NCBI GenBank assembly: GCA_002083525.1
Contig: LWDM01000075.1
Location: 2,044 to 43,538 of the forward strand
Source of the DNA: Proteobacteria bacterium SG_bin9
GTDB taxonomy: Bacteria; Pseudomonadota; Alphaproteobacteria; Rhizobiales; Xanthobacteraceae
Direction: 5' to 3'
Length of the DNA stretch: 41,495 bases
Within the stretch, counting starts at the first letter, position 1; the number at the start of each line of letters is the position of its first letter. Shown piece after piece: positions 33,362 to 41,495 of the stretch. The notes under the pieces are model-generated. The model was not told where the DNA came from. It worked only from the letters and a program-made list of their open reading frames with translations, and made no database searches. The translations under genes were made by a program, and so were the position numbers.

Positions 33362-34447
33362 ATGGTGCAACCCACGTTTCTGAAGCAACCTGCGTGGTCG
33401 ACGCTTGCGGATATCGCCGTGCTCGCAAAAGCCGAGCTCGGCGATCCAGGCCGCGCCCGACAGCGGGTGCGCGATGTTGCGGCCGTCGATATCGCCGGAC
33501 CGATGCACGTTACCTTCTTCGACAGCCGCAAATACGAGGCGCAGCTTGCCCGCACGCATGCTGGTGCCTGTCTCGTTTCGCCCGAACTCGAGGCGCGGGT
33601 GCCCGCGCACGTCGCGGTGCTGCGGGTGCGCGATCCCTACCGGGCGTTTGTAAATGTAGCCCGAGAGCTGCACGCCGATAGCCTGCGGCCGGTCTCTGCC
33701 TTCGATCAGGAAGGCGTCGCGCCCTCGGCGATCATTCATCCCACGGCCTGGCTTGAGGACGGCGTGACCGTCGATCCGCTGGCCGTCATTGGGCCGAATG
33801 CCGAGATCGGCACAGGCACTGTGATCGGTCCGGGTGCTGTGATCGGCCCCTCGGTGACGATAGGGCGGGATTGCAGCATCGGCGCGGGGGCCTCGGTGCT
33901 GCATGCCTTGATCGGCAACGGCGTGATCATCCATCCCGGCTGTCGGATCGGCCAGGACGGCTATGGCTTCGTGCCGGGCGCCAAGGGCCATACCAAGGTT
34001 CCCCAGATCGGCCGCGTCATCATTCAGAACGACGTGGAAATCGGCGCCGGCACCACCATCGACCGTGGCGCGCTGCGCGACACGGTCATTGGCGAGGGAA
34101 GCAAAATCGACAACCTCGTCCAGATCGGCCACAATGTCGTCATTGGCCGCCACTGCATCGTGGTAAGCCAATCGGGCATTGCCGGCAGTTCGACGCTGGG
34201 TGATGGGGTGGTTCTCGGCGCACGCATTGGCGTCAGCGACCACGCGACCATCGGAGACGGTGCGCAGATCGCCGCCCGTTCCAGCGTCGTAGGCGAGATC
34301 CCCCCCGGCGTTCGCTGGGGCGGTTCACCGGCAAAGCCCATGAAGCAGTTCCTGCGTGAGGTATTCGCGGTGGAGCGGCTTGGACGTGAGAGCGGGGCGG
34401 CCTCGAAAGCGCGGGCCGGAAAGACGGAGACCGAGGGGCGGGAGTAA
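33362..34447 (+). CDS. lpxD: UDP-3-O-acylglucosamine N-acyltransferase
   Basis: LpxD (361 residues) adds the second acyl chain in lipid A synthesis. An N-terminal uridine-binding domain (FDSRKYEAQLARTHAGACLV) is followed by a left-handed beta-helix of hexapeptide repeats (VIGPNAEIGTGTVIGPGAVIG and on). The catalytic His is H257 in IGHNVVIG. The C-terminal helix is longer than usual and ends in a Lys/Arg/Glu-rich tail. The ATG at 33362 has GGTGG upstream; an in-frame GTG at 33353 is possible. The stop overlaps fabZ by one base. Confidence 0.94.
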   Translation: MVQPTFLKQPAWSTLADIAVLAKAELGDPGRARQRVRDVAAVDIAGPMHVTFFDSRKYEAQLARTHAGACLVSPELEARVPAHVAVLRVRDPYRAFVNVARELHADSLRPVSAFDQEGVAPSAIIHPTAWLEDGVTVDPLAVIGPNAEIGTGTVIGPGAVIGPSVTIGRDCSIGAGASVLHALIGNGVIIHPGCRIGQDGYGFVPGAKGHTKVPQIGRVIIQNDVEIGAGTTIDRGALRDTVIGEGSKIDNLVQIGHNVVIGRHCIVVSQSGIAGSSTLGDGVVLGARIGVSDHATIGDGAQIAARSSVVGEIPPGVRWGGSPAKPMKQFLREVFAVERLGRESGAASKARAGKTETEGRE

Positions 34448-34899
34448 TGGAGCTGTCAACGACCGTCGAAACCGCGGATATCGCTCTTATCCTGAAGACG
34501 TTGCCGCATCGCTATCCGTTCCTGCTGATCGATCGCGTCATCAACATCGGGGCCGACTTCAGCGGCGTCGGCATCAAGAACGTGAGCATCAACGAACCGC
34601 AGTTCGCCGGACACTTTCCGGATCGTCCGGTCTATCCGGGCGTGCTGATGATCGAGGGCATGGCGCAGACCGCTGGCGTCATCGGCATCATGGCGATGAA
34701 GGAGAACAAGCCGCGTACGGTTTATTTCCTCACCGTCGACAAGTGCAAGTTCCGCAAGCCGGTCATCCCCGGCGATACGATCGAATACCACATGAAGTAC
34801 ATCAATCGTAAAAGAGCGATGTGGTGGTACTACGGCGAGGCGCGCGTCAACGGCGCCGTCGCGGCGCAGGCAGAAGTCGGCGCCATGCTGGCCGATTGA
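34447..34899 (+). CDS. fabZ: 3-hydroxyacyl-[acyl-carrier-protein] dehydratase FabZ
   Basis: FabZ (150 residues) is a hot-dog-fold dehydratase of fatty acid synthesis; it shares hydroxyacyl-ACP with LpxA and LpxD, which explains its place between them. The active pair is H56 (GHFPDRPVYPG) and E70 (LMIEGMAQ). The start overlaps the lpxD stop (TAATG), implying coupled translation, and lpxA begins nine bases after its stop. Full family length. Confidence 0.95.
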   Translation: MELSTTVETADIALILKTLPHRYPFLLIDRVINIGADFSGVGIKNVSINEPQFAGHFPDRPVYPGVLMIEGMAQTAGVIGIMAMKENKPRTVYFLTVDKCKFRKPVIPGDTIEYHMKYINRKRAMWWYYGEARVNGAVAAQAEVGAMLAD

Positions 34900-34908
34900 C
34901 GAACAACC

Positions 34909-35715
34909 ATGAGCACCATCGATTCAACCGCGCGCATTGAGAAGGGCGCCACGATCGCGGACGACGCCGTGATCGGGCCATTCTGCGTCGTGGGGTCGAA
35001 CGTAACCATCGGCCCCGGCACGCGGCTGATTTCGCATGTGAACGTCGTCGGACATACGACAATCGGCGCCGGCTGCACCGTTCACCCGTTTGCGTCGCTC
35101 GGCTCACCGCCGCAGGACCTAGGCTATCGCAACGAGCCGACCCGGCTCGAGATCGGCGACGGCTGCACTATCCGCGAATCCGCCACGATGAACGTCGGCA
35201 CGGCGAAGGGCGGGGGACTGACGAAGGTCGGCGCACGCGGCTTCTTCATGGCCTACAGCCACGTCGGACATGACTGCTCTGTCGGCGACGACGCGATTTT
35301 CGCGAATTCGGCGACGCTCGGCGGCCACTGCGTCATCGGCAACTCGGTCTACATCGGTGGCTTGACCGCCGTGCATCAGTTCGTCCGCATCGGTTCGCAG
35401 GCGATGGTCGCAGGCATGACCGGTGTGCGCGGCGATGTGATCCCGTATGGCTTTGCCACCGGCCAGCACGCGCACCTCGACGGCCTCAACGTCATCGGCA
35501 TGAAGCGCCGCAAGTTTACGCGCGAGCGCCTGCACAGGGTCCGTGCCTTCTACAACGCGCTGTTCCACGGCGACGGCCATTTCGACGAGCGGCTGTCGGC
35601 ACTCGCGCCGCGCGCCCGGGAGGACGAGGCCATCGCCGAAATCCTCAAATTCGTCGACGACGGCAACAAACGGCCGCTGTGCAAGGCTTTGCCGCGAGCG
35701 GCGGTGGACGAGTGA
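34909..35715 (+). CDS. lpxA: UDP-N-acetylglucosamine acyltransferase
   Basis: LpxA (268 residues) performs the first acylation of lipid A synthesis. It is a hexapeptide-repeat beta-helix (STARIEKGATIADDAVIGPF, then VNVVGHTTIGAGCTVHPFASLG) with catalytic H121 in SHVGHDCSVGDD, then the motif IGGLTAVHQFVRIG and a helical C-terminal domain. The ATG at 34909 follows fabZ closely. Complete and typical. Confidence 0.95.
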   Translation: MSTIDSTARIEKGATIADDAVIGPFCVVGSNVTIGPGTRLISHVNVVGHTTIGAGCTVHPFASLGSPPQDLGYRNEPTRLEIGDGCTIRESATMNVGTAKGGGLTKVGARGFFMAYSHVGHDCSVGDDAIFANSATLGGHCVIGNSVYIGGLTAVHQFVRIGSQAMVAGMTGVRGDVIPYGFATGQHAHLDGLNVIGMKRRKFTRERLHRVRAFYNALFHGDGHFDERLSALAPRAREDEAIAEILKFVDDGNKRPLCKALPRAAVDE

Positions 35716-35734
35716 GCACGGCGCGGAGCGGACC

Positions 35735-36592
35735 ATGAGCCAGCCTGTTCCGCCAATTTCCTCTCCTGTCGGCGTCATTGCCGGCGGCGGCACGCTGCCG
35801 TTTGCGGTCGCGGATTCGATCAAGTCGCGCGGACTTGAAGCTGTGCTGTTTGCATTGAAAGGATTCTGCGATCCGGTCCGCGCCGCAAACTACCGGCACC
35901 ACTGGATTTCACTCGGTCAGTATGGTGCGTTGACGCGGAAGCTGCGCGAGGAACAATGCCGCGATCTCGTATTCATCGGCAGCCTCGTTCGCCCGGCTCT
36001 GTCCGAAATCAAACTGGACTGGGGGACGCTGCGCATCCTGCCGCGGATCATCGGATCGCTGCGGGGCGGCGATGATCATCTGCTGACCGCCGGTGCACGC
36101 ATTTTTGAGGACAGCGGTTTTCAGCTTCACGGGATCAAGGACGTTGCGCCAGGCCTGTTGCTGCCGGTCGGGCCGCTGACCGGCAAAACGCCGACGGAAG
36201 CTGCGCTTTCGGACATCCGGAAAGGCCGCGAGGTTCTCGCGGCGCTCAGTCCGTTCGACGTCGGACAGGCAGTTGTCGTGATCGACGGCCATGTGGTTGC
36301 GGTCGAAGATATCGAAGGTACCGACGGTCTGCTGGCCCGCGTTACCGCGCTGCGTGCGCAGGGCCGGCTGCGCGCGAAGCCCGGCCGCGGCGTGCTGGTG
36401 AAGCTGCCGAAGACACGTCAGGATTTGCGGTTCGATCTGCCCGCGCTTGGTCCAAAGACCATCGAGGGAACAGCCGCAGCGGGACTCGCGGGTGTGGCGG
36501 CCCTCGCCGAAAACACGCTTGCCGCCGAGCTTCAGCTCATGATCGAAACGGCCGATCAGAAGGGCCTTTTTCTGACGGGCCTGCCGTCGTGA
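35735..36592 (+). CDS. lpxI: UDP-2,3-diacylglucosamine pyrophosphatase LpxI
   Basis: LpxI (285 residues) cleaves UDP-2,3-diacylglucosamine to lipid X and UMP. It replaces the unrelated LpxH of E. coli in many alphaproteobacteria, and this position between lpxA and lpxB is typical. The N-terminal domain starts VGVIAGGGTLPFAVADSIKSRG; the C-terminal DUF1009 domain has DVGQAVVVIDGHVVAVEDIEGTDGLL and LVKLPKTRQDLRFDLPALGPKT. The ATG at 35735 has GGAG a few bases upstream. Its stop overlaps the lpxB start by four bases. Confidence 0.92.
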   Translation: MSQPVPPISSPVGVIAGGGTLPFAVADSIKSRGLEAVLFALKGFCDPVRAANYRHHWISLGQYGALTRKLREEQCRDLVFIGSLVRPALSEIKLDWGTLRILPRIIGSLRGGDDHLLTAGARIFEDSGFQLHGIKDVAPGLLLPVGPLTGKTPTEAALSDIRKGREVLAALSPFDVGQAVVVIDGHVVAVEDIEGTDGLLARVTALRAQGRLRAKPGRGVLVKLPKTRQDLRFDLPALGPKTIEGTAAAGLAGVAALAENTLAAELQLMIETADQKGLFLTGLPS

Positions 36593-37749
36593 CGGAGCCG
36601 ACGATCTTTCTGATCGCGACGGAGGAATCAGGCGACCGGCTCGGCGCCGGATTGATGCGATCGCTGCGGGGGCGCCTCGATGGACGTGTCCGATTTGCGG
36701 GGATCGGCGGCCGGGCGATGGAGGCGGAAGGCTTCTCGTCGCTGTTTCCCATCCACGAGCTGTCGATCATCGGGTTCGCTGCCGTTGTTGCCCGATTGCC
36801 GGAATTGCTGAAGCGGATCCGCGAAGCGGCCGATGAGGTTCTGCGCGTTGATCCCGCGATGCTGGTGATCATCGACAGTCCGGATTTTACGCATCGGGTG
36901 GCGCGCCGTGTGCGAGCGCGCAATGCCTCGATTCCCATCGTCGACTACGTATCGCCGACGGTTTGGGCATGGCGTCCGGGACGCGCGAAGGCGATGCGCC
37001 GTTACGTTGATCATGTTCTGGCGCTGTTGCCCTTCGAACCCGAGGTTCATGCCAGACTGGGCGGACCGCCGTGCACCTATGTCGGTCACCCTTTGATGCA
37101 GCAACTCGCAGACCTGCGCCCGTCGACGGCGGCAGAACAAAGCCGCCGGAGCGAGGAGCCGCCGGTGCTTTTGGTGCTGCCCGGCAGCCGCCGCAGCGAA
37201 ATCCGCCACCACATGGATGTGTTCGGAGAAACGCTACGTCGTCTCCATAACGAGGGCGTGCGGTTCGATGCCGTGCTGCCAACCCTTCCGCATGTTGCGG
37301 AACAAGTTGCCGAGGCCGTGCGTATGTGGCCGGTCAAGCCCCGTATCGTGACGACAGAAGAGGAAAAGCGCGCGGCTTTCCGGATGGCGCGGGCGGCATT
37401 TGCCAAGTCAGGCACGGTCAGTCTTGAACTGGCGCTCGCAGGCGTGCCGATGGTCGTGACCTATCGTGCGGGCGCGATCGAGATATGGATCGGCCGGCAA
37501 CTGGTGAATCTCACGACGATCATTCTCGCCAATCTGGTGCTCGGCGAAAACGTCATTCCCGATCACCTGCAGGAGGACTGCACGCCCGACAAGCTCGTCC
37601 CGGCGCTGCGCGATGTCCTGAGCGATACGCCGCAACGGCGACGGCAGGTCGAGGCGTTCGCGAAGCTCGACACGATCATGTCGACCGGCGGTCAGCCGCC
37701 GAGCGAACGTGCGGCCGAGATTGTCATCGCGCATCTGCGCGCCCGCTAA
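36589..37749 (+). CDS. lpxB: Lipid-A-disaccharide synthase
   Basis: LpxB (386 residues) joins lipid X to UDP-diacylglucosamine to form the lipid A disaccharide at the inner membrane. GT19 family features: FLIATEESGDRLGAGLMRSLRG, GIGGRAMEAEGF, the hydrophobic patch IHELSIIGFAAVVARLPELL, YVSPTVWAWRPGRAKAM and LPGSRRSEIRHHMDVF, with SGTVSLELALAGVPMVVTYR near the end. The start is GTG within GTGA overlapping the lpxI stop by four bases, a sign of coupling. It closes the lipid A series at a bidirectional terminator. Confidence 0.93.
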   Translation: MTEPTIFLIATEESGDRLGAGLMRSLRGRLDGRVRFAGIGGRAMEAEGFSSLFPIHELSIIGFAAVVARLPELLKRIREAADEVLRVDPAMLVIIDSPDFTHRVARRVRARNASIPIVDYVSPTVWAWRPGRAKAMRRYVDHVLALLPFEPEVHARLGGPPCTYVGHPLMQQLADLRPSTAAEQSRRSEEPPVLLVLPGSRRSEIRHHMDVFGETLRRLHNEGVRFDAVLPTLPHVAEQVAEAVRMWPVKPRIVTTEEEKRAAFRMARAAFAKSGTVSLELALAGVPMVVTYRAGAIEIWIGRQLVNLTTIILANLVLGENVIPDHLQEDCTPDKLVPALRDVLSDTPQRRRQVEAFAKLDTIMSTGGQPPSERAAEIVIAHLRAR

Positions 37750-37772
37750 GTCAAAGGACGCCAAGCCAAAAG

Positions 37773-37802
37773 AAAACGGCCGGTGCGGACACCGGCCGTT
37801 TT
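37773..37802. terminator. Bidirectional terminator between lpxB and gltA
   Basis: AAAACGGCCGGTG (37773-37785) and CACCGGCCGTTTT (37790-37802) form a perfect 13-pair stem with a four-base loop. It has a U run at the end in both directions, so it can stop lpxB from the left and gltA from the right. It lies between the two convergent stops. Confidence 0.93.
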
Positions 37803-37820
37803 GCGAATTCGCAGCAACGC

Positions 37821-39122
37821 TTACTTGCGCTTGCCGACCTCGACGTAGTCGCGGCGGGCCTTGCCGGTATAGAGCTGGCGCGGACGGCCGATCTTCTGAC
37901 TCGGATCCTCGATCATTTCGCTCCACTGGCTGATCCAGCCGACGGTGCGGGCAACAGCGAACAGCACGGTGAACATCGAGGTCGGGAAGCCCATCGCCTT
38001 CAGGGTGATGCCCGAATAGAAGTCGACGTTCGGATAGAGCTTGCGCTGGATGAAGTACTCGTCGTGCAGCGCGATCTTTTCGAGCTCCATCGCGACTTCC
38101 AGCATCGGATCGCCCTGATGGCCGGTCTCCTTCAGGACCTTGTGGCACATCTGCTGCATGATCTTGGCGCGCGGATCGTAGTTCTTGTAGACACGGTGGC
38201 CGAAGCCCATCAGGCGCACGGACGAGTTCTTGTCCTTCACCTTGGTGATGAATTCAGGGATTTTGTCGACGGTACCGATCTCCGCGAGCATCGCCAGCGC
38301 CGCTTCGTTGGCGCCGCCATGTGCCGGACCCCAGAGGCAGGCGATGCCGGCCGCGATGCAAGCGAACGGGTTGGCGCCCGACGAGCCGGCGATGCGCACG
38401 GTCGAGGTCGAAGCGTTCTGCTCGTGGTCGGCGTGCAGAATGAAGATCTTGTCGAGCGCTTCGGCGAGCACCGGGTTGATCTTGTAGTCCTCGCACGGCA
38501 CGGCGAAGCACATGTTGAGGAAGTTCGCGGCGAAGCTCAGCGAATTCTTCGGATAGATGAAGGGCTGGCCGACCGTGTACTTGTAGGCCATGGCGGCGAG
38601 CGTCGGCACCTTGGCGATCATGCGCATCGAGGCGACCATGCGCTGATGCGGATCGTTGATGTCGGTCGAGTCGTGGTAGAACGCGGCCAATGCGCCGACG
38701 GAGGCGACCATCACGGCCATTGGATGGGCGTCGCGGCGGAAGCCCTGGAAGAAGCGGGCCATCTGTTCGTGCACCATGGTGTGGTGCGTGACGCGATGAT
38801 CGAAGTCGGCTTTTTGCGCGGCGGTCGGCAACTCCCCGTACAGCAGCAGGTAGCAGGTCTCGAGGAAGTCGCCCTTCTCGGCGAGCTGTTCGATCGGGTA
38901 GCCGCGATAGAGCAGCACGCCTTCGTCGCCGTCGATGTAGGTGATCTTCGACTCGCAGCTGCCGGTCGAGGTGAAGCCCGGATCGTAAGTGAACATGCCG
39001 CTCTGGGCGTAGAGCTTGCTGATGTCCACCACGTCCGGACCCACGGTGCCGCTCAGCACCGGGAAGTTATAGCTCTTGTCGCCGACATTGAGCGCTACGG
39101 TCTTTGAGCTTTTTGCGTCCAT
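37821..39122 (-). CDS. gltA: Citrate synthase
   Basis: Type II citrate synthase (433 residues) condenses oxaloacetate and acetyl-CoA at the head of the TCA cycle. The catalytic residues lie in the HADHEQNASTSTVR motif, in WGPAHGGANE and in GFGHRVYKNYDPR. The N-terminal beta-domain of the hexameric Gram-negative type is present (VGDKSYNFPVLSGTVGPDVVDI). The minus-strand ATG at 39122 has GGGGA eight bases upstream; a second ATG at 39128 would add two residues. The frame is open further but leaves the family. gltX lies upstream on the same strand, 154 bases away. Confidence 0.95.
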   Translation of the reverse strand: MDAKSSKTVALNVGDKSYNFPVLSGTVGPDVVDISKLYAQSGMFTYDPGFTSTGSCESKITYIDGDEGVLLYRGYPIEQLAEKGDFLETCYLLLYGELPTAAQKADFDHRVTHHTMVHEQMARFFQGFRRDAHPMAVMVASVGALAAFYHDSTDINDPHQRMVASMRMIAKVPTLAAMAYKYTVGQPFIYPKNSLSFAANFLNMCFAVPCEDYKINPVLAEALDKIFILHADHEQNASTSTVRIAGSSGANPFACIAAGIACLWGPAHGGANEAALAMLAEIGTVDKIPEFITKVKDKNSSVRLMGFGHRVYKNYDPRAKIMQQMCHKVLKETGHQGDPMLEVAMELEKIALHDEYFIQRKLYPNVDFYSGITLKAMGFPTSMFTVLFAVARTVGWISQWSEMIEDPSQKIGRPRQLYTGKARRDYVEVGKRK

Positions 39123-39276
39123 CGTCATGTCCCCGATCAGTACGTTGTGAGGGCAGGCGGGTCTGACGGCCAACGGGCGTGGCGAGGAGGCCCAGCGAGC
39201 GTTTCGGAATGTTCCGCGAATGGGTACCGCATTGCCGTTTGCGCTGCAAGATAGCCAAAGTTCCAATGGCTGAGGA

Positions 39277-40701
39277 TCAAGCCGAGGCCTGATCCCGCAA
39301 GCGCGCCAGGCATTCGTCGCGGCCCAATACGTCGAGAACGTCAAAAATGCCGGGCGACGTCGTCCGGCCGGTAAGGGCTGCCCGCAGCGGCTGCGCCACG
39401 GCCCCGAGTTTGTGGCCGTTCTGCTCGGCAAACGTCCGGACGGCGGCTTCCGTGGTCTCCGCGGACCATGGATTGACGGCTTCCAGCACGTCGGCGAGCT
39501 GCCCGACGATTGTCCGCGCGTCGCCGGTCAAAAGCGCTTCGGCTTTCGGCTCCAGCGGCAGCGGCCGGTCGGCAAAAATGAAGGCGGCGCCGTCGATCAA
39601 TTCTAACAGCGTCTTGGCGCGCTCCTTGATGCCGGGCATGGCTTTCAGAAGCTGGGCGCGGCTCTTGTCGTTGAATTTGGCCAGCAAAGTTTCGCCATTC
39701 GGGACATAGTTCAGAACGTCCTCGAACGCCTGGACCAGCACGGCGTCGTCGCTGTTGCGAATGTAGATGCCGTTGAGGTTTTCGAGCTTGGCGAAGTCAA
39801 AGCGCGCCGCCGAGCGGCCGATCGCCGGAAGATCGAACGCATCGATCATTTCCTGCGTTGTGAAGACCTCCTGGTCGCCATGGCTCCAGCCGAGCCGCAC
39901 CAGGTAGTTGCGCAGCGCTTCGGGCAGATAACCCATCTCGCGATAGGCTTCGACGCCGAGCGCTCCGTGGCGCTTCGACAGCTTCGCCCCGTCCGGCCCA
40001 TGGATCAGCGGGATGTGCGCCATCACCGGCACGTCCCAGCCCAGCGCCTGATAAATTTGTGTCTGGCGCGCAGCATTGGTCAGATGATCGTCGCCGCGGA
40101 TGACGTGCGTGACCGCCATGTCGTGATCGTCGACCACGACCGCGAGCATATAGGTCGGGTTGCCGTCGGACCGCAGCAGCACGAGGTCGTCGAGATTCTC
40201 GTTTTGCCAGACCACGCGTCCCTGCACCTGATCCTCGACGACGGTCTCGCCGTCGAGCGGTGCTTTCAGGCGGATCACCGGCTTGACGCCGGGAGGGGCC
40301 TCGGACGGATCGCGGTCGCGCCACAGCCCGTTGTAGAGCCGCGTCTTGCCCTCGGCGCGGGCTTTCTCGCGCATGGCGGCGAGCTCATCGGCACTGGCAT
40401 AGCAATGGTAGGCCTTACCGGCAGCGAGCATCTGCTCGGCAACCTCGCGGTGGCGCGCCGCGCGGCTGTACTGGTAGACCACATCGCCGTCCCAGGTGAG
40501 GCCCAGCCATTTCAGTCCGTCGATGATCGCGGCGATCGCCGGTTCGGTCGAGCGCTCCCGGTCGGTGTCCTCGATCCGCAGCAGCATCTTGCCGCCGAAA
40601 CGGCGCGCATAGAGCCAATTGAACAGCGCGGTGCGCCCACCTCCGATGTGGAGGAAGCCGGTCGGAGAGGGGGCAAAACGGGTAATGACAGGTGTGGTCA
40701 T
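39277..40701 (-). CDS. gltX: Glutamyl-tRNA synthetase
   Basis: GluRS (474 residues) charges tRNA-Glu. Class I motifs: H18-I-G-G21 in TGFLHIGGGRTALFNWL, the second motif KLSKRHG, and the Glu-binding region RIEDTDRERST; two helical anticodon-binding domains form the C-terminal third. In organisms that also have GlnRS, GluRS is usually of the discriminating type. glnS lies divergently 157 bases away. The ATG at 40701 matches the usual start MTTPVITRFAPSPTG. Confidence 0.95.
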   Translation of the reverse strand: MTTPVITRFAPSPTGFLHIGGGRTALFNWLYARRFGGKMLLRIEDTDRERSTEPAIAAIIDGLKWLGLTWDGDVVYQYSRAARHREVAEQMLAAGKAYHCYASADELAAMREKARAEGKTRLYNGLWRDRDPSEAPPGVKPVIRLKAPLDGETVVEDQVQGRVVWQNENLDDLVLLRSDGNPTYMLAVVVDDHDMAVTHVIRGDDHLTNAARQTQIYQALGWDVPVMAHIPLIHGPDGAKLSKRHGALGVEAYREMGYLPEALRNYLVRLGWSHGDQEVFTTQEMIDAFDLPAIGRSAARFDFAKLENLNGIYIRNSDDAVLVQAFEDVLNYVPNGETLLAKFNDKSRAQLLKAMPGIKERAKTLLELIDGAAFIFADRPLPLEPKAEALLTGDARTIVGQLADVLEAVNPWSAETTEAAVRTFAEQNGHKLGAVAQPLRAALTGRTTSPGIFDVLDVLGRDECLARLRDQASA

Positions 40702-40745
40702 GGAATAGGCGAAACCGGCGGCATGCGCCGGGGCGGCGCGTGGGG

Positions 40746-40770
40746 TGTATAGCAGTTATCGCGCATAACT
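40746..40770 (-). promoter_or_regulatory. Possible gltX promoter with a dyad operator
   Basis: On the minus strand TATACA (40746-40751) could be the -10 element of gltX, with a weak TTTAGT 16 bases upstream. AGTTAT (40754-40759) and ATAACT (40765-40770) form a perfect six-base inverted repeat with a five-base spacer between these elements. Such a dyad in a divergent gltX-glnS gap could bind a regulator of both; none is known to me. Confidence 0.3.
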
Positions 40771-40858
40771 AAAGGCTTCGTTGCCGTATCAAGGCTTGGC
40801 GGCAGCGTGCGGATTTGGCAGACAGGACGCCGATTCAGACAGAATTGGACGCGACGGA

Positions 40859-41495
<637 letters not shown>

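Noticed and set aside
30837..33428. 863-codon open frame on the minus strand opposite bamA
   Set aside because: It mirrors bamA codon by codon; the long frame is a by-product of GC-rich third positions. The product is Arg/Glu/Asp/Val-rich with no family motif.
37485..39107. 540-codon plus-strand frame opposite gltA and the lpxB end
   Set aside because: It overlaps the perfect bidirectional terminator and two confident genes; shadow frame.

Overview
The window is a run of alphaproteobacterial housekeeping genes. From about 3.9 kb to the end, gene content, gene order and protein sequence point to the Bradyrhizobium/Rhodopseudomonas/Afipia side of Hyphomicrobiales. The supporting signs are the order nuoN-birA-rnj-epimerase-DUF1467-proS-lolC-lolD-dnaE-rpsB-tsf-pyrH-frr-uppS-cdsA-dxr-rseP-bamA-lpxD-fabZ-lpxA-lpxI-lpxB-gltA-gltX, two DUF3551 genes, a short ProS and a typical interspersed palindrome. 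The genus is not certain.

The first 4 kb do not look like the rest. Bases 1 to about 1650 (end of nuoG, nuoH, start of nuoI) have lower GC and use TTA, CTA, ATT and AAA codons. Bases about 1700 to 3850 (rest of nuoI, nuoJ, nuoK, first third of nuoL) have very high third-position GC and resemble Methylobacterium-type nuo genes. From about 3.9 kb the style changes again and then stays steady. Both changes fall inside the most conserved parts of nuoI and nuoL and keep the reading frame. A contig chimera is the simplest explanation.

Layout: 1-8119 complex I genes nuoG (partial) to nuoN. 8119-11351 birA, RNase J, methylmalonyl-CoA epimerase and a DUF1467 membrane protein, read in series. 11352-14414 a noncoding gap with a minus-strand terminator, then a minus-strand pair: a DUF2946 protein followed by a TonB-dependent receptor. 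14579-17955 proS and the lipoprotein release system (lolC/E-type permease, lolD). 17977-18770 two minus-strand DUF3551 secreted proteins. 18999-22813 a double LexA-type SOS box, a 32-residue single-span membrane peptide and the replicative DNA polymerase dnaE. 22882-26486 rpsB, tsf, pyrH, frr behind a good promoter. 26565-37749 envelope genes: uppS, cdsA, dxr, rseP, bamA, lpxD, fabZ, lpxA, lpxI, lpxB, ending at a perfect bidirectional terminator. 37821-40701 gltA and gltX on the minus strand, then glnS (cut by the window end) diverging from gltX.

The genes cover proton-pumping respiration, biotin attachment, RNA decay, propionyl-CoA use, translation, and isoprenoid, phospholipid, lipid A, lipoprotein and outer-membrane assembly. 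The most interesting site is 18999-19151. Two facing GAAC-N7-GAAC boxes sit just upstream of a strong ribosome binding site and a tiny membrane peptide, which has the architecture of an SOS-induced division inhibitor like Caulobacter SidA. That function is inference.
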